This document shows, in pieces, positions 51,468 through 60,343 of a stretch of DNA of 64,000 nucleotides; the first letter of the stretch is position 1; each line of letters opens with the position of its first letter. The DNA is taken from the NCBI GenBank assembly GCA_025699005.1, contig JAILWI010000003.1:124001-188000 (forward strand), in the 5' to 3' direction. Source of the DNA: Chloroflexota bacterium. GTDB lineage: Bacteria; Chloroflexota; Limnocylindria; QHBO01. The translations under genes and the position numbers were made by a program. Below the pieces are notes generated by a model. It saw only the letters and a list, made by a program, of their open reading frames with translations, had not been told where the DNA came from and searched no databases.

Positions 51468-52085
51468 ATGTCGCGACGCGTCCTGGGCTGGATCCTCGTC
51501 ATCTACGGGCTGCTGGGGCTCATGCTGGTGGCCGGTGGCGCTCCCACCGGCCTGGCGCTGGCCGGCACCGTGGAGCGTCTCTCGCTGAGCGCCGATGGGT
51601 CGCTGCGCGCCGCGATCCGCAGCACGCAGGCCACGGCCGACGCCTTCGTGAACGCGGACTTCAGCCTGGCCGAGGCCGAATCCTCGGCTGACGCGGCCGC
51701 GGCGCTGGCGCGCGACGCGTCCGGCACGCTGGGGTCGCTGGCGCTCGCCATGGAGATTTCCGTGTTCGGCGCACAGCCCTTGCTCCCGCTGGCAGCCGAG
51801 TTCGACGACAGCGCCGAACAGGCGAGCGCCCTGGCGGAGACGCTCGACGGGGTCGCCTCGTCCATGGGCGACACGCGGGTCGACGTGGCGGGCATCGGCG
51901 CCGAGCTGGAGATCCTGAGCGACGAGCTCGACACCCTGCGCGAGGCGAGCGGTGGCGGCGCCTCCGCGCCGCCCATCCGACTCTTCGTGTTCCTTCTCCT
52001 GGGGTGGCTGCTTATCCCCGCCATCGGCGGCATCCTGGGTGGCCTGGCGCTGCTCCGCACGAGCGTGCCGCGCGCGACCCCCTGA
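51468..52085 (+). CDS. Two-helix membrane protein with external helical domain
   Basis: 205-aa protein: N-terminal membrane helix (VLGWILVIYGLLGLMLVAGGA), an Ala/Ser-rich helical middle of about 130 residues (EAESSADAAAALARDASGTLG, DELDTLREASGGG) and a C-terminal helix (IRLFVFLLLGWLLIPAIGGILGG). The topology resembles sensors or scaffolds with a periplasm-like coiled domain but no signalling domain is attached. Partner of the upstream gene; function unknown. Confidence 0.7.
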   Translation: MSRRVLGWILVIYGLLGLMLVAGGAPTGLALAGTVERLSLSADGSLRAAIRSTQATADAFVNADFSLAEAESSADAAAALARDASGTLGSLALAMEISVFGAQPLLPLAAEFDDSAEQASALAETLDGVASSMGDTRVDVAGIGAELEILSDELDTLREASGGGASAPPIRLFVFLLLGWLLIPAIGGILGGLALLRTSVPRATP

Positions 52086-52089
52086 TCGG

Positions 52090-53295
52090 TCAGTCCGCGG
52101 TCCGGATCACCCGGCGCAGGCGGAGGAGGGAGCCGACGTAGAGCACCACGCCGATCCCGAGGAGCGCCAGCAGCTGCCACGGGGCGGTGACGGCCCCTCG
52201 CAGCATGAGGTCCTGGAGCGTCGCGATGCCGTGGGTCACCGGCAGGGCGTAGGCGATGTATTGCATCCACTCGGCGAAGTCGGTGACCGGCAGGACGAAG
52301 CCCGAGAAGAAGACGCTGGCCAGCAGCATGAGCATCGACAGCTGGACTGCCTGGCGCTCGGAGTCGGCGACGAGCGAGATGAGCAGACCGAAGCCGAGCG
52401 ACGCGAAGGTCAGGAGCAGCACGATGCCGAGGAACAGCGAGATGCTGCCCAGCAGGGGGACCCCCAGCACGCCGACGAGCAGCACGCCGACGATGGCACT
52501 CACCGCCAGACTCAGCACGGCATAGGCGATGTACTTGCCGACCAGCAGTTCCATGGAGCTCACCGGCGCGACGCGGAAGCGGTCCATCTGTCCGCTGGTC
52601 CGCTCGCGGACCAGCGACAGCGCGGTGAGCGTGATGGCCAGGTGCTGGATCACGAGCGCGAAGACGGCCGGTCCGAAGAAGTTCGTCACCTGGGGCGGCG
52701 TCGGCGCCACGTTCTGCGTGTCCGCGGTCGTGGGGCGGGCGATGACTTCGGGCGGGATGTCCGCCGCCGGTCCGAGCTCGCCCTCGGCGAAGCCGATGCC
52801 CTCGGCCGCGGCGCGCTCGACGATCTCGGCGTTCAGGCTGCTCACCAGGATCGAGGTGGCCAGGGTCGCCAGCTGGTCGTAGACCGGGTCGACCTCGTTC
52901 CATGCCACGCGGATCGTCGTCTGACGGCCGGCCCGCAGCTCCGCGGCCGAGTTCTCGGGCGCCACGACCAGCAGGTCGATGTCGCCGTCGCGCAGGCGTT
53001 GCTCCGCTCCCTCACGGTCGTCGGTGACCTGGGTCACCTCCAGGCGGCCGGGCGCGAGGCTCTCGTAGGCGTCGGCGGAACGCGAGAAGTCGCTCTCGGC
53101 CGGCACCACGATCTCGGTGGTGAACGGCGCTCGATACCCGCTGTAGCCGAGGCCGAACAGGAACATGATGAGGAACGGGCCGAGGATGAGGCTCAGCAGC
53201 GCGCCGGGTCGCCGGATGACCTCGCGCAGCTCCTTGCCCGTGAACGAGGCCATGCGCACGACGCTGTGCGAGATGCCCTGCATGGCGTCAGACAT
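52090..53295 (-). CDS. ABC-2 type transporter permease
   Basis: 401-aa permease: one helix at the start (LSLILGPFLIMFLFGLGYSG), a large external domain (about 60-190), then five or more helices including LSLVRERTSGQMDRFRVAPVSSMELLVGKYIAY, the ABC-2 signature loop. Overlaps the ATPase gene by 8 bp. With one ATPase it would form an exporter for a drug, lipid or polymer; substrate unknown. Convergent with the two-helix protein gene. Confidence 0.9.
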   Translation of the reverse strand: MSDAMQGISHSVVRMASFTGKELREVIRRPGALLSLILGPFLIMFLFGLGYSGYRAPFTTEIVVPAESDFSRSADAYESLAPGRLEVTQVTDDREGAEQRLRDGDIDLLVVAPENSAAELRAGRQTTIRVAWNEVDPVYDQLATLATSILVSSLNAEIVERAAAEGIGFAEGELGPAADIPPEVIARPTTADTQNVAPTPPQVTNFFGPAVFALVIQHLAITLTALSLVRERTSGQMDRFRVAPVSSMELLVGKYIAYAVLSLAVSAIVGVLLVGVLGVPLLGSISLFLGIVLLLTFASLGFGLLISLVADSERQAVQLSMLMLLASVFFSGFVLPVTDFAEWMQYIAYALPVTHGIATLQDLMLRGAVTAPWQLLALLGIGVVLYVGSLLRLRRVIRTAD

Positions 53296-54271
53296 CCGCG
53301 TGTCCTCCCGTCTCCTCGCTCCGCGCGGCGCGTCGCTGCTCGACGAGCCCGGTGAACACCTCGTCGAACGTCGCCTGGTGCTCCTCGAGCCCGGTCACGC
53401 CGATGCCGGCGGTGCGCAGCGCCTCGATGATCTGCGGCGTGGTGCTGCCGGCATCCTCGGTGGTGACGATGAGCTTTCGAGCCTCCGGCTGACGGACGCC
53501 GGTGACGCCACCCACGTTGGCCAGCACGTCCGGATCCACGGCCCGGTCGGTGCCGACTTCGAGGACCTCGCCACCGAACACGAGCTTGCGGAGCGCGTCC
53601 GGCGTGTCGAGGGCGACGAGCTCGCCATCGGCGATGAGCGCAACCCGGTCGCAGTACTCCGCCTCGGTGACGTACTGGGTCGTGACGACGAGCGTGCGTC
53701 CATCGTCGCGCAGCGTCCGCAGCTCGTCCCAGATCGCCTGGCGCAGCACCGGGTCGATGCCGGCGGTGGGCTCGTCGATGAACAGGACGTCGGGGCTGTG
53801 GACCAGGGCGCAGGCAAGCTCCAGGCGACGCTGCATCCCGCCCGACAGGTCGCGCGCCAGACGGTGCCGCGCCTCGTAGAGGTCGACGACCTCGAGCGCG
53901 TTGCGGATGAGGCTGCGCCGCTTGAATGGACCGATGCCGTAGAGCGCGGCAACGAAGCCGACGTTCTCCTGGGCGGAGAGATCCTCGTACAGGCTGAACA
54001 GCTGCGGCATGTACGCGATCCGGCTCCGGGTTCCGCGGCTGAACGCCAGCGGGTCCTCGTCGAGCACGCGGATCTCGCCGTCCGTGCGGCCCAGGGTTCC
54101 GGTGAGCATGCGAACCGTCGTCGTCTTTCCCGATCCGCTCGGGCCGACGACGCCGAGGATCGTTCCGCGGTCCACCTCGAATGACAGGTCGTCGACGACC
54201 TTCTTGCCATCGAAGGCGCGCGTCACGTTCGACGCGGCGATGATCGGTCCGCTGGGGCCTGGTGCAGTCAC
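53288..54271 (-). CDS. ABC-2 transporter ATP-binding protein
   Basis: 327-aa ATPase: Walker A VVGPSGSGKTTTVRML, Q-loop region AYMPQLFSLYEDLSAQENVGF, signature DLSGGMQRRLELACAL, Walker B VLFIDEPTAGIDP, switch region VTTQYVTEAEYCDRV in which the usual switch His position is Gln-Tyr. A C-terminal DUF4162-like extension follows. Pairs with the permease at 52090. It resembles the NodI/DrrA class of exporters. Confidence 0.92.
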   Translation of the reverse strand: MTAPGPSGPIIAASNVTRAFDGKKVVDDLSFEVDRGTILGVVGPSGSGKTTTVRMLTGTLGRTDGEIRVLDEDPLAFSRGTRSRIAYMPQLFSLYEDLSAQENVGFVAALYGIGPFKRRSLIRNALEVVDLYEARHRLARDLSGGMQRRLELACALVHSPDVLFIDEPTAGIDPVLRQAIWDELRTLRDDGRTLVVTTQYVTEAEYCDRVALIADGELVALDTPDALRKLVFGGEVLEVGTDRAVDPDVLANVGGVTGVRQPEARKLIVTTEDAGSTTPQIIEALRTAGIGVTGLEEHQATFDEVFTGLVEQRRAARSEETGGHADV

Positions 54272-54325
54272 GCGGGCCTCGAATGCAAGTCGTGTGCCGC
54301 CGACCGAGCAAGCGCTCGCCGCAGG

Positions 54326-55060
54326 TCAACCGATGCGTCGCTGAACCATCTCGCGCAGGCGCTCCGCATCGCGCACGGCGTGGGCGCGCTCGTCGTTGTT
54401 GAAGTACGCCCAGACGTCACGGCCATCGCCGGCCCAACCGGCCATGCGATCGGCCCAGGCAGTCAGCCGCTGCGACGAGTAGCGTCCACCGTATCGGCTG
54501 CCGCTGCCATGGAAGCGGACATAGACGAACGGCCCCACTGGCAATGGGCGGGGCGTCGAGCCGGGCATGTCGTGAAGGCACAGCGCGACGGCCGCGCCCT
54601 CGAGCAGCGGACGCATCGGCAACGCATACCAGCGACGGTCGCGGAACTCGATCGCCTGCGGCTCACGCGGCACGCGTTCGAGGAAGTGCGCAAGGCGCTC
54701 GACGTTCAGCTTCCAGCGCGGTGGGAGCTGGTAGAGAACCGGGCCGAGCCGTTCGTCGAGCCGTCGTGCCCGACTCCAGAAGCGATCGAGCGGCTCCTCG
54801 GGATCGCGGAGCCGCTTCACGTGGGTGAGGTATCGGCTGGCCTTGACCGCAAAGCGGAAACGTCCCGGCACGCGTTCGCCCCATCGGGCGAAGACCTCGC
54901 CTTCGGGCAGCCGATAGAACGGGTTGTTGAGCTCCACGGTCTCGAAGCGCTCCGCGTAGAACTCGAGCCTCCGCTCACGCGGCAGCTCCGGCGGGTAGAA
55001 CGCACCGTCCCAATGGCGGTACTCCCAGCCGGAGGTTCCGATCCGGATTCTGCCGCTCAT
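54326..55060 (-). CDS. DUF72 family protein (short paralogue)
   Basis: 244-aa DUF72 protein: IRIGTSGWEYRHWDGAFYPPELP, YAERFETVELNNPFYRLP, FRFAVKASRYLTHVKRL, LYQLPPRWKLNVERL, AIEFRDRRWY and YVRFHGSGSRYGG; the late AYFNNDERAHAVRDA matches the family end. Shorter than the paralogue at 15488. ATG at 55060 chosen. It is divergent from the DUF6582/Ku operon. Function unknown. Confidence 0.9.
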   Translation of the reverse strand: MSGRIRIGTSGWEYRHWDGAFYPPELPRERRLEFYAERFETVELNNPFYRLPEGEVFARWGERVPGRFRFAVKASRYLTHVKRLRDPEEPLDRFWSRARRLDERLGPVLYQLPPRWKLNVERLAHFLERVPREPQAIEFRDRRWYALPMRPLLEGAAVALCLHDMPGSTPRPLPVGPFVYVRFHGSGSRYGGRYSSQRLTAWADRMAGWAGDGRDVWAYFNNDERAHAVRDAERLREMVQRRIG

Positions 55061-55134
55061 GACGCGGCGCCCGGCACGCGGTATGCCACAGCGGCGGGGT
55101 GCAGGTAACCCGTCGGTTTCAGGGAGGAACAACC

Positions 55135-55386
55135 ATGAGCGACCTCGGCACCAAGGAGCGCGACGACCTGCGCAAGGACCAGTTCGCGTACGTCGACAAG
55201 GATGGCGGTGAGCACCTGCCGATCCACGACGAGTCGCACGTGCGCAATGCGATCGCGCGCTTCAACCAGACCGACTTCGAGAGCAAGACCGCCAAGGAAG
55301 AGGCGAGGAAGAAGATCCTCCGCGCGGCCGAGCGACACGACATCGACGTCGACGAGGACAGCAACGTGAAGCAGCCCGTCCGCTGA
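55135..55386 (+). CDS. DUF6582-like small protein upstream of ku
   Basis: 83-aa soluble protein: TKERDDLRKDQFAYVDKDGGEHLPIHDESHVRNAIARFNQTDFES, a pattern I associate with the DUF6582 family (the KxFAY...HLPIHD core). GGGAGG about 8 nt before the ATG decides the start. Its TGA overlaps the ku ATG by one base, so the two are translated together. Function unknown; the coupling suggests a link with DNA-end repair or stress survival. Confidence 0.75.
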   Translation: MSDLGTKERDDLRKDQFAYVDKDGGEHLPIHDESHVRNAIARFNQTDFESKTAKEEARKKILRAAERHDIDVDEDSNVKQPVR

Positions 55387-56261
55387 TGCGGCCCATCTGG
55401 AAGGGAGCGATCAGCTTCGGGATGGTCACCATCCCGGTGAAGCTGTACACGGCGACCCAGTCCAAGGACGTCCGATTCCGCCTCCTGCACAAGGAGGACG
55501 GCGCGCCGATCGAGGAGAAGCGCTTCTGCACCGCCGATGGCAAGGAGGTCGCCTGGGACGACCTGGTCCGCGGCTTCGAGGTGAGCAAGGGCGAGTACGT
55601 GATCCTCGATCCCGAGGAGATCGACGCCGCCAAGCCTGAGAGCAGCACGACGATCGACATCGGCGATTTCGTCCTCGCGGAGGAGATCGACCCGGTCTAC
55701 TTCGAGAAGAGCTACTTCCTCGAGCCGACCGAGGTGGGCGCCAAGCCGTTCAGCCTGCTGAAGCGCGCGCTGGAGGAGACCGAGCGAGTGGCCCTGGCGC
55801 GCGTGACGATCCGCACGCGTGAGCGGCTGGCGACGCTGCGGGCCTACGACGACACGCTGATCCTCGAGACGATGTTCTGGCCGGACGAGATCCGTTCGAC
55901 GGGGGCCCTCGACCTGCCGGAGGGCGCGGAGACGAAGGTTCGCGCCAAGGAGCTCGACATGGCGCGCAGCCTCGTCCAGAACCTGGCCGACAAGTTCCGG
56001 CCGGACGCCTATACCGATGCGTACCGCGAGGCGCTCGAGCGGCTCATCGAGCAGAAGATGAAGGGAGAGACGCGTTCGGCGAAGCGGCGCAAGCCGGAGC
56101 CGAAGGTCATCGACCTCATGGATGCCCTGCGCGCGAGCATCGACGAGGCCAAGGGATCGCGCGCGTCGGGCAGCGCGAAGGGCCGGAAGTCGGCGCCGAA
56201 GAAGGGAACGACGCGGAAGAAGACGTCGAAGAAGTCCGCCGCGAAGCGAAGCGCCGCCTGA
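55386..56261 (+). CDS. ku: Ku protein for non-homologous end joining
   Basis: 291-aa bacterial Ku homodimer subunit that binds DNA ends and recruits LigD. Start MRPIWKGAISFGMVTIPVKLYTATQ, RLLHKEDGAPIEEKRFCTADGKEV, DFVLAEEIDPVYFEKSYFLEP and the conserved FWPDEIR region are typical. The C-terminus has a long Lys/Arg/Ser tail (RSAKRRKPEPK ... KKGTTRKKTSKKSAAKRSAA) that should bind DNA non-specifically. Its partner ligD is at 23396 on the other strand. Confidence 0.96.
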   Translation: MRPIWKGAISFGMVTIPVKLYTATQSKDVRFRLLHKEDGAPIEEKRFCTADGKEVAWDDLVRGFEVSKGEYVILDPEEIDAAKPESSTTIDIGDFVLAEEIDPVYFEKSYFLEPTEVGAKPFSLLKRALEETERVALARVTIRTRERLATLRAYDDTLILETMFWPDEIRSTGALDLPEGAETKVRAKELDMARSLVQNLADKFRPDAYTDAYREALERLIEQKMKGETRSAKRRKPEPKVIDLMDALRASIDEAKGSRASGSAKGRKSAPKKGTTRKKTSKKSAAKRSAA

Positions 56262-56266
56262 GGGAG

Positions 56267-56653
56267 CTAGAAGTGCTCCTCGCCCTCCGTCACGTCGTCG
56301 CCGCCGATGCGGGTTTCGGGGCGAGATGACGGTTCCGGCTCGGATGCGGGCCGCGTCGGTCCCTCCATCTCGTAGGCGGGATCGTCCGGCGAGAGCCCAT
56401 GCTCCGATCCGTAACCGGACTCACGGGTCGCCATGTTCGTGGGTCCGCCTTCGGCGCGATCTTCACCGGGCTCGCCGATGTCGCCGGCCTGCGCTGGCGC
56501 ACGGGACGCCTGGTCGACCGTGACGTCGGCCTGGGACTCCGGGCCCGCGACCTCTTTCAGCTCTCCGGGCTCGAAGGCGCGCGTCGACGCGTCGGGAGTG
56601 AGGTCACCGGTGGCGCCGGTCATGCCGCCGCCACCGGAGTTTCTGCGGTCCAT
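56267..56653 (-). CDS. Acidic disordered protein
   Basis: 128-aa hydrophilic protein rich in Gly, Glu, Pro, Asp and Thr without a hydrophobic core; likely intrinsically disordered. An ATG at 56623 is an alternative start. Its stop converges 5 bp from the ku stop and its start lies 3 bp downstream of the SRPBCC gene on the same strand, so those two probably form an operon. Possibly a desiccation or stress protein by composition; function unknown. Confidence 0.6.
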   Translation of the reverse strand: MDRRNSGGGGMTGATGDLTPDASTRAFEPGELKEVAGPESQADVTVDQASRAPAQAGDIGEPGEDRAEGGPTNMATRESGYGSEHGLSPDDPAYEMEGPTRPASEPEPSSRPETRIGGDDVTEGEEHF

Positions 56654-56656
56654 CAG

Positions 56657-57124
56657 CTAGCCGCGCTGGCTGGGAGCCTCGACCTCGCCACGCCACGCGC
56701 CGGTCTCGGTGCCACGGCTCTCGATGAACTCCTTGAAGCGCTCGAGGTCACCCTTCACGCGCCGATCCAGGAAGCCGAGTGCCGTGCCGACGTTCTCGAT
56801 CACGCCATCCGGCTCCACGTCCATCTGGAGGGTGACGCGAGTCGTCTCGTCGTCGATCCGGTGGAACGTGACGACGCCTGCGTTCTCCGCGCCGGCGGTT
56901 GCCGTCCAGGCGACGCGCTCATCGGCGATCTGCTCGGTCACCTCGGCATCCCACTCCTTCTCCTTGCCGCCGACCTCGGCGACCCAGTGCAGGTGGGTGT
57001 CATCGGTCTGGGTGACCTTCTCCACGCCTTCCATGAAGTGCGGGAAGTCCTCGAACTGGGTCCACTGGTTGTAGGCCGTGCTGACCGGGACCTTGACGTC
57101 GATGCTTTCGACTACGGATGCCAT
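56657..57124 (-). CDS. SRPBCC (polyketide cyclase-like) protein
   Basis: 155-aa START-like fold protein: VVESIDVKVPVSTAYNQWTQFEDFPHFMEGVEKV, WDAEVTEQIADERVAWTA, VTFHRIDDETTRVTLQMDVEP and RRVKGDLERFKEFIESRG, the pattern of SRPBCC proteins found near stress genes in actinobacteria. It binds an unknown hydrophobic ligand. A GGAGAACGAGCCC leader gives a moderate ribosome site. Upstream of the acidic protein, divergent from the 51-aa gene. Confidence 0.85.
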   Translation of the reverse strand: MASVVESIDVKVPVSTAYNQWTQFEDFPHFMEGVEKVTQTDDTHLHWVAEVGGKEKEWDAEVTEQIADERVAWTATAGAENAGVVTFHRIDDETTRVTLQMDVEPDGVIENVGTALGFLDRRVKGDLERFKEFIESRGTETGAWRGEVEAPSQRG

Positions 57125-57302
57125 GGGCTCGTTCTCCTGTATGTGTTCGTGCGCGGTGGCCGCGCGGTGTCTCTGCTGGTCGGTGTGTCACCAATGGCTC
57201 ATGCAAGGCATGCGCCAAGTCCGCAGACGGCGTGGTCCGGCATGGCCGATGCACACCCGAGTACGTCCCGAGCAGCCAAACGCATCGCGGGAGGAGATGA
57301 AG

Positions 57303-57458
57303 ATGCCGAAGGAATGGTCCGACAAGCGAGAGCGCCAGTACGAGCACATCAAGGACTCGTACAAGGAGCGCGGCGTGAAGAACGACGAGGCCGAGGAGCG
57401 CGCGGCGCGCACCGTGAACAAGGAGCGCAGCGAGGCCGGCGAGACGAAGTCGAAGTAG
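57303..57458 (+). CDS. 51-aa plasmid-stabilisation-like small protein
   Basis: Small very hydrophilic protein: MPKEWSDKRERQYEHIKDSYKERG, then EAEERAARTVNKERSEAGETK. This matches a widespread family annotated as plasmid stabilisation protein, without any proven role in plasmids. GGGAGGAG 6 nt before the ATG at 57303 decides the start; the ATG at 57297 touches that site. Likely a stress-type protein given its neighbours. Confidence 0.75.
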   Translation: MPKEWSDKRERQYEHIKDSYKERGVKNDEAEERAARTVNKERSEAGETKSK

Positions 57459-57557
57459 GAGCGCTCTGGGGCCTCGCCTGATCGTGCGGGAGGGTGATCC
57501 GTATACTCGGGTCACCCGTCGCCGCTCAGCCCCGCTCGTCGCGTCCGCGGAGGCCCC

Positions 57558-59789
57558 GTGCCGCTCCCCGATCCCCGTCGTCCGTTCCGTCGCTCATCTG
57601 CGATCGTCGCCGGCGCCCTGGTGCTGGCGCTGATCGGGTCACTCGCCGTTCCGCCGGCGGCATCGGCGCATGCGGAGCTCGTGACGGCCGATCCGCTGCC
57701 AAACGCGTCGCTCGTCGAACCGCCCGAGCGGCTGTCGATCACCTTCAGCGAGCCGATCGACCCCGACCGCATCCGGATCGAGCTCCTCGATCTCCGGCTC
57801 CAGCCGCAGCCCGGGCTCGGAGCGGTCACGCTGGATGCCGATGGGACCCGGCTCGTGGTCGAGCTCCCGGCCCTCGACCCGAACGTCTACACCGTGCGCT
57901 ACAGCGTCCTCTCGACGGTCGACGGCCACGCCACCACCGGTTCGTACTCGTTCATCGTCGATCCCTCCGGCACGCAGGCACCGCCGACCTCCGAGGCGAC
58001 GTCGGAGTCGCCGTCCGCCGACGCGTGGGCCGTCGGGGCGCGGTGGATCGCGCTGATCGCCGGACTCGTCGCCCTCGGAAGCCTCCTGGCGTGGGCGAAC
58101 GCTCGCCGCGTCCTGGGAGCCGCTCCTCCGTGGAGGCTCGTCGCCGGCGCCGCCCTCCTCGGGGTTGCCGCGCTCACGGGTTACCTCGTGCTCTCGGCGC
58201 GGACCATTCCCGGGACCGAACCGTCGCTCGACCCGCTGGCGCCGTACGGCTGGACCCCGTTCGCCATCGCAATGCGGGTCGCCCTCGTGTCGGGCCTCCT
58301 CGGCTTCGTCGTGGCGGTCGTGGGTGCGACGCGTGGCGGTCGATCCGGGATCGGGCTGGCCCTGGGCGGCGCTCTGTTGCTGGCGGTCGCCCTGGCCGGC
58401 ATGAGCGCCGGAGGCCACGCGGCGTCACTCGGCGGACCGCTCAACGCGGCACTCGACTGGCTCCACCTGGTTGCTGCCGCGGCCTGGCTGGGCGGTCTGC
58501 CCGCCCTGTTGTTCATGGCGCGCCGAGCCCCCGCTGCCGAGGAGCGCGCCGGCGTTCGGCGCGAGCCGCTCCGTCGCCATGGACGCCTGGCGCTGATCGC
58601 GGCCCCTCTCGTGATCCTCACCGGCCTGGCGAACTCTCCCGTGGTCCTCGGCGCATCCCGAGACCTCGTCGCCAGCGAATACGGAAACCTCCTCATCGCC
58701 AAGGCCACCCTGGCAAGCGTGGCCATCGGCATCGGCGCGGCGAACCACCTGCTGGTCCGTGGCCGCGGGCGCGGCAGTGCCTGGCTGCTCGTCGGCACGG
58801 AGCTGGTGGTCGCCTCCGTCGCGGTCATGGCCGCAGCCACGATGGTCACGATCCAGCCGGCGGCGGCGCGACAGGACGTCGTGATCGGCCCCGCGATCCA
58901 GCCCGCCCACTTCTTCGGCGAGGCCGGACCGGCCTCGGTGCATGCGTCGGTGAGCGTCCCGGCACCCGGCAGCCAGAGCTACCAGGTGACGGTCCGCGAC
59001 GTGGCCAGCGGTGCGCCGCGCGACGACATCCAGCGGGTGTTCCTCGCCTTCACGCCCCCCGAGGACAGCGGCCTCGCGCAGCAGCGTGTCGAGCTCGAGC
59101 CGGGCGAGCTCGAGGGGCTGTACGCCGCCCGCGGCGCGTACACGCCGGTCGTCGGCGAATGGGAGATGGACGTCGTCGTTCGACGCGAGGGCGCGCTGGA
59201 CGAGTCGGTGGCGTTCGGGATGCTCGTCGAGGAGCCGAGCCCGCCGATCGTCGCTCCCCCGCCCGACACCGGCCTGGGCGTGCCCGGTCCGCTCGCCGCG
59301 CTGTGGGCCGTTCTGCCGGGGGGTCTCGCCGGGTGGGTCCCCGCGGTCGTATTCATCGGCGCTGCCGGGTTCGTCGGTCGTCAGCGGCGCGGGCTCGCGG
59401 TCCAGGCTCCGGTCATCGGGCTGGCGCTCGTGCTCATCCTTGGCGCCGGCTCGCGGTCCCTCGTCGAAGCGGCAAACGACCCGTCGGCCCGTGAGCTCGC
59501 CCCGCACACGGCGCTTCCCGATGGCGATCCGGAGGTGGGGCGCCGCATCTACCTGGCGAACTGCGCCGCCTGCCACGGGCCCGACGGGGCCGGCGACGGA
59601 CCGGTGCAGACGTCGGTGACCCCGGGGCCACTCGACCGGATCGTCCCGGACATGTCCGACGCGGAGGTGTCGTACCGTATTGCCAACGGGGTGGCCGGTA
59701 CGCCGATGCCGGGATTCGCGGCCACCCTCACGGAACGTGACCGCGCGGATCTCGTGAGCTACCTGCGGGACCGATGGGGCCCCCCGTGA
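57558..59789 (+). CDS. CopC-CopD-cytochrome c fusion protein
   Basis: 743-aa membrane protein. Signal peptide ends at ASA-HAEL; CopC-like domain about 37-130 (HAELVTADPLPNASLVEPPERLSITFSEPID, STVDGHATTGSYSF) with N-terminal copper His; CopD-like membrane domain about 150-430 with seven or more helices; a beta-rich external domain about 430-570 (SVSVPAPGSQSYQVTVRD, FTPPEDSGLAQQRVELEPGELEGLY); two more helices; and a C-terminal class I cytochrome c (YLANCAACHGPDGAGDG, Met ligand in VAGTPMPGFAA). It would handle copper outside or across the membrane and pass electrons. GTG start at 57558. Heads a five-gene operon. Confidence 0.85.
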   Translation: MPLPDPRRPFRRSSAIVAGALVLALIGSLAVPPAASAHAELVTADPLPNASLVEPPERLSITFSEPIDPDRIRIELLDLRLQPQPGLGAVTLDADGTRLVVELPALDPNVYTVRYSVLSTVDGHATTGSYSFIVDPSGTQAPPTSEATSESPSADAWAVGARWIALIAGLVALGSLLAWANARRVLGAAPPWRLVAGAALLGVAALTGYLVLSARTIPGTEPSLDPLAPYGWTPFAIAMRVALVSGLLGFVVAVVGATRGGRSGIGLALGGALLLAVALAGMSAGGHAASLGGPLNAALDWLHLVAAAAWLGGLPALLFMARRAPAAEERAGVRREPLRRHGRLALIAAPLVILTGLANSPVVLGASRDLVASEYGNLLIAKATLASVAIGIGAANHLLVRGRGRGSAWLLVGTELVVASVAVMAAATMVTIQPAAARQDVVIGPAIQPAHFFGEAGPASVHASVSVPAPGSQSYQVTVRDVASGAPRDDIQRVFLAFTPPEDSGLAQQRVELEPGELEGLYAARGAYTPVVGEWEMDVVVRREGALDESVAFGMLVEEPSPPIVAPPPDTGLGVPGPLAALWAVLPGGLAGWVPAVVFIGAAGFVGRQRRGLAVQAPVIGLALVLILGAGSRSLVEAANDPSARELAPHTALPDGDPEVGRRIYLANCAACHGPDGAGDGPVQTSVTPGPLDRIVPDMSDAEVSYRIANGVAGTPMPGFAATLTERDRADLVSYLRDRWGPP

Positions 59790-59821
59790 CCGTCCCGGAC
59801 GACGCACCCAGGAGGATTCCC

Positions 59822-60343
59822 ATGCGAAACCGATTCGGCGCGCTGACCACCGTCGCCGTCGGCGCGGCACTCGTGGCCGCCATCGCCTCGCCACCGGTCG
59901 CGCTCGCGCACGTCGAGCTCGAATCGAGCACCCCGGCCGACGGGGCGACACTGACCGAGGCGCCCGCCGAGGTTCGGCTCGTCTTCAGTGGCGAGCTGAG
60001 CCCGGACGGGACCGCGCTCACCGTCACGGATGAGTCCGGCGCGACGGTCGGCGGTGGTGAGCTTGATCTCGAGATCGCCGAACGCAACGAGGTCGCCGGG
60101 GCGGTCGAGATCGCCGAGAGCGGCAGCTACCGGGTCGCATGGTCCGCGGCGTCCCTCGACGGGCACGTGGAGGAGGGGGTCCTGACCTTCACCGTCGAGC
60201 TGGAATCGGACAGCGAGTCGCCCGACACCGCCGTCGGCGCCGATGACGGCCGCAACGCGCTCGTGATCCTCGGGCTCGCGCTCCTCCTCGTCGGTCTCGG
60301 CCTCGGCCGGCGACGCTGGTTCTCGGAGGTTGATCGTGCCTGA
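59822..60343 (+). CDS. CopC-domain copper-binding protein, membrane anchored
   Basis: 173-aa protein: signal peptide to ALA-HVEL, CopC fold with the N-terminal copper His (HVELESSTPADGATLTEAPAEVRLVFSGEL) and the later AASLDGHVEEGVLTFTV with a second His, then a C-terminal membrane helix (NALVILGLALLLVGLGLG). CCAGGAGG 8 nt before the ATG at 59822 decides the start over 59774. Second CopC of the operon; probably hands copper to the fusion protein. Confidence 0.85.
   Translation: MRNRFGALTTVAVGAALVAAIASPPVALAHVELESSTPADGATLTEAPAEVRLVFSGELSPDGTALTVTDESGATVGGGELDLEIAERNEVAGAVEIAESGSYRVAWSAASLDGHVEEGVLTFTVELESDSESPDTAVGADDGRNALVILGLALLLVGLGLGRRRWFSEVDRA

Noticed and set aside
57502-57507. TATACT box before the CopC-CopD fusion gene as a promoter
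   Set aside because: Good -10 match but no -35 at the right distance and it lies about 50 nt from the GTG, so not strong enough to list.
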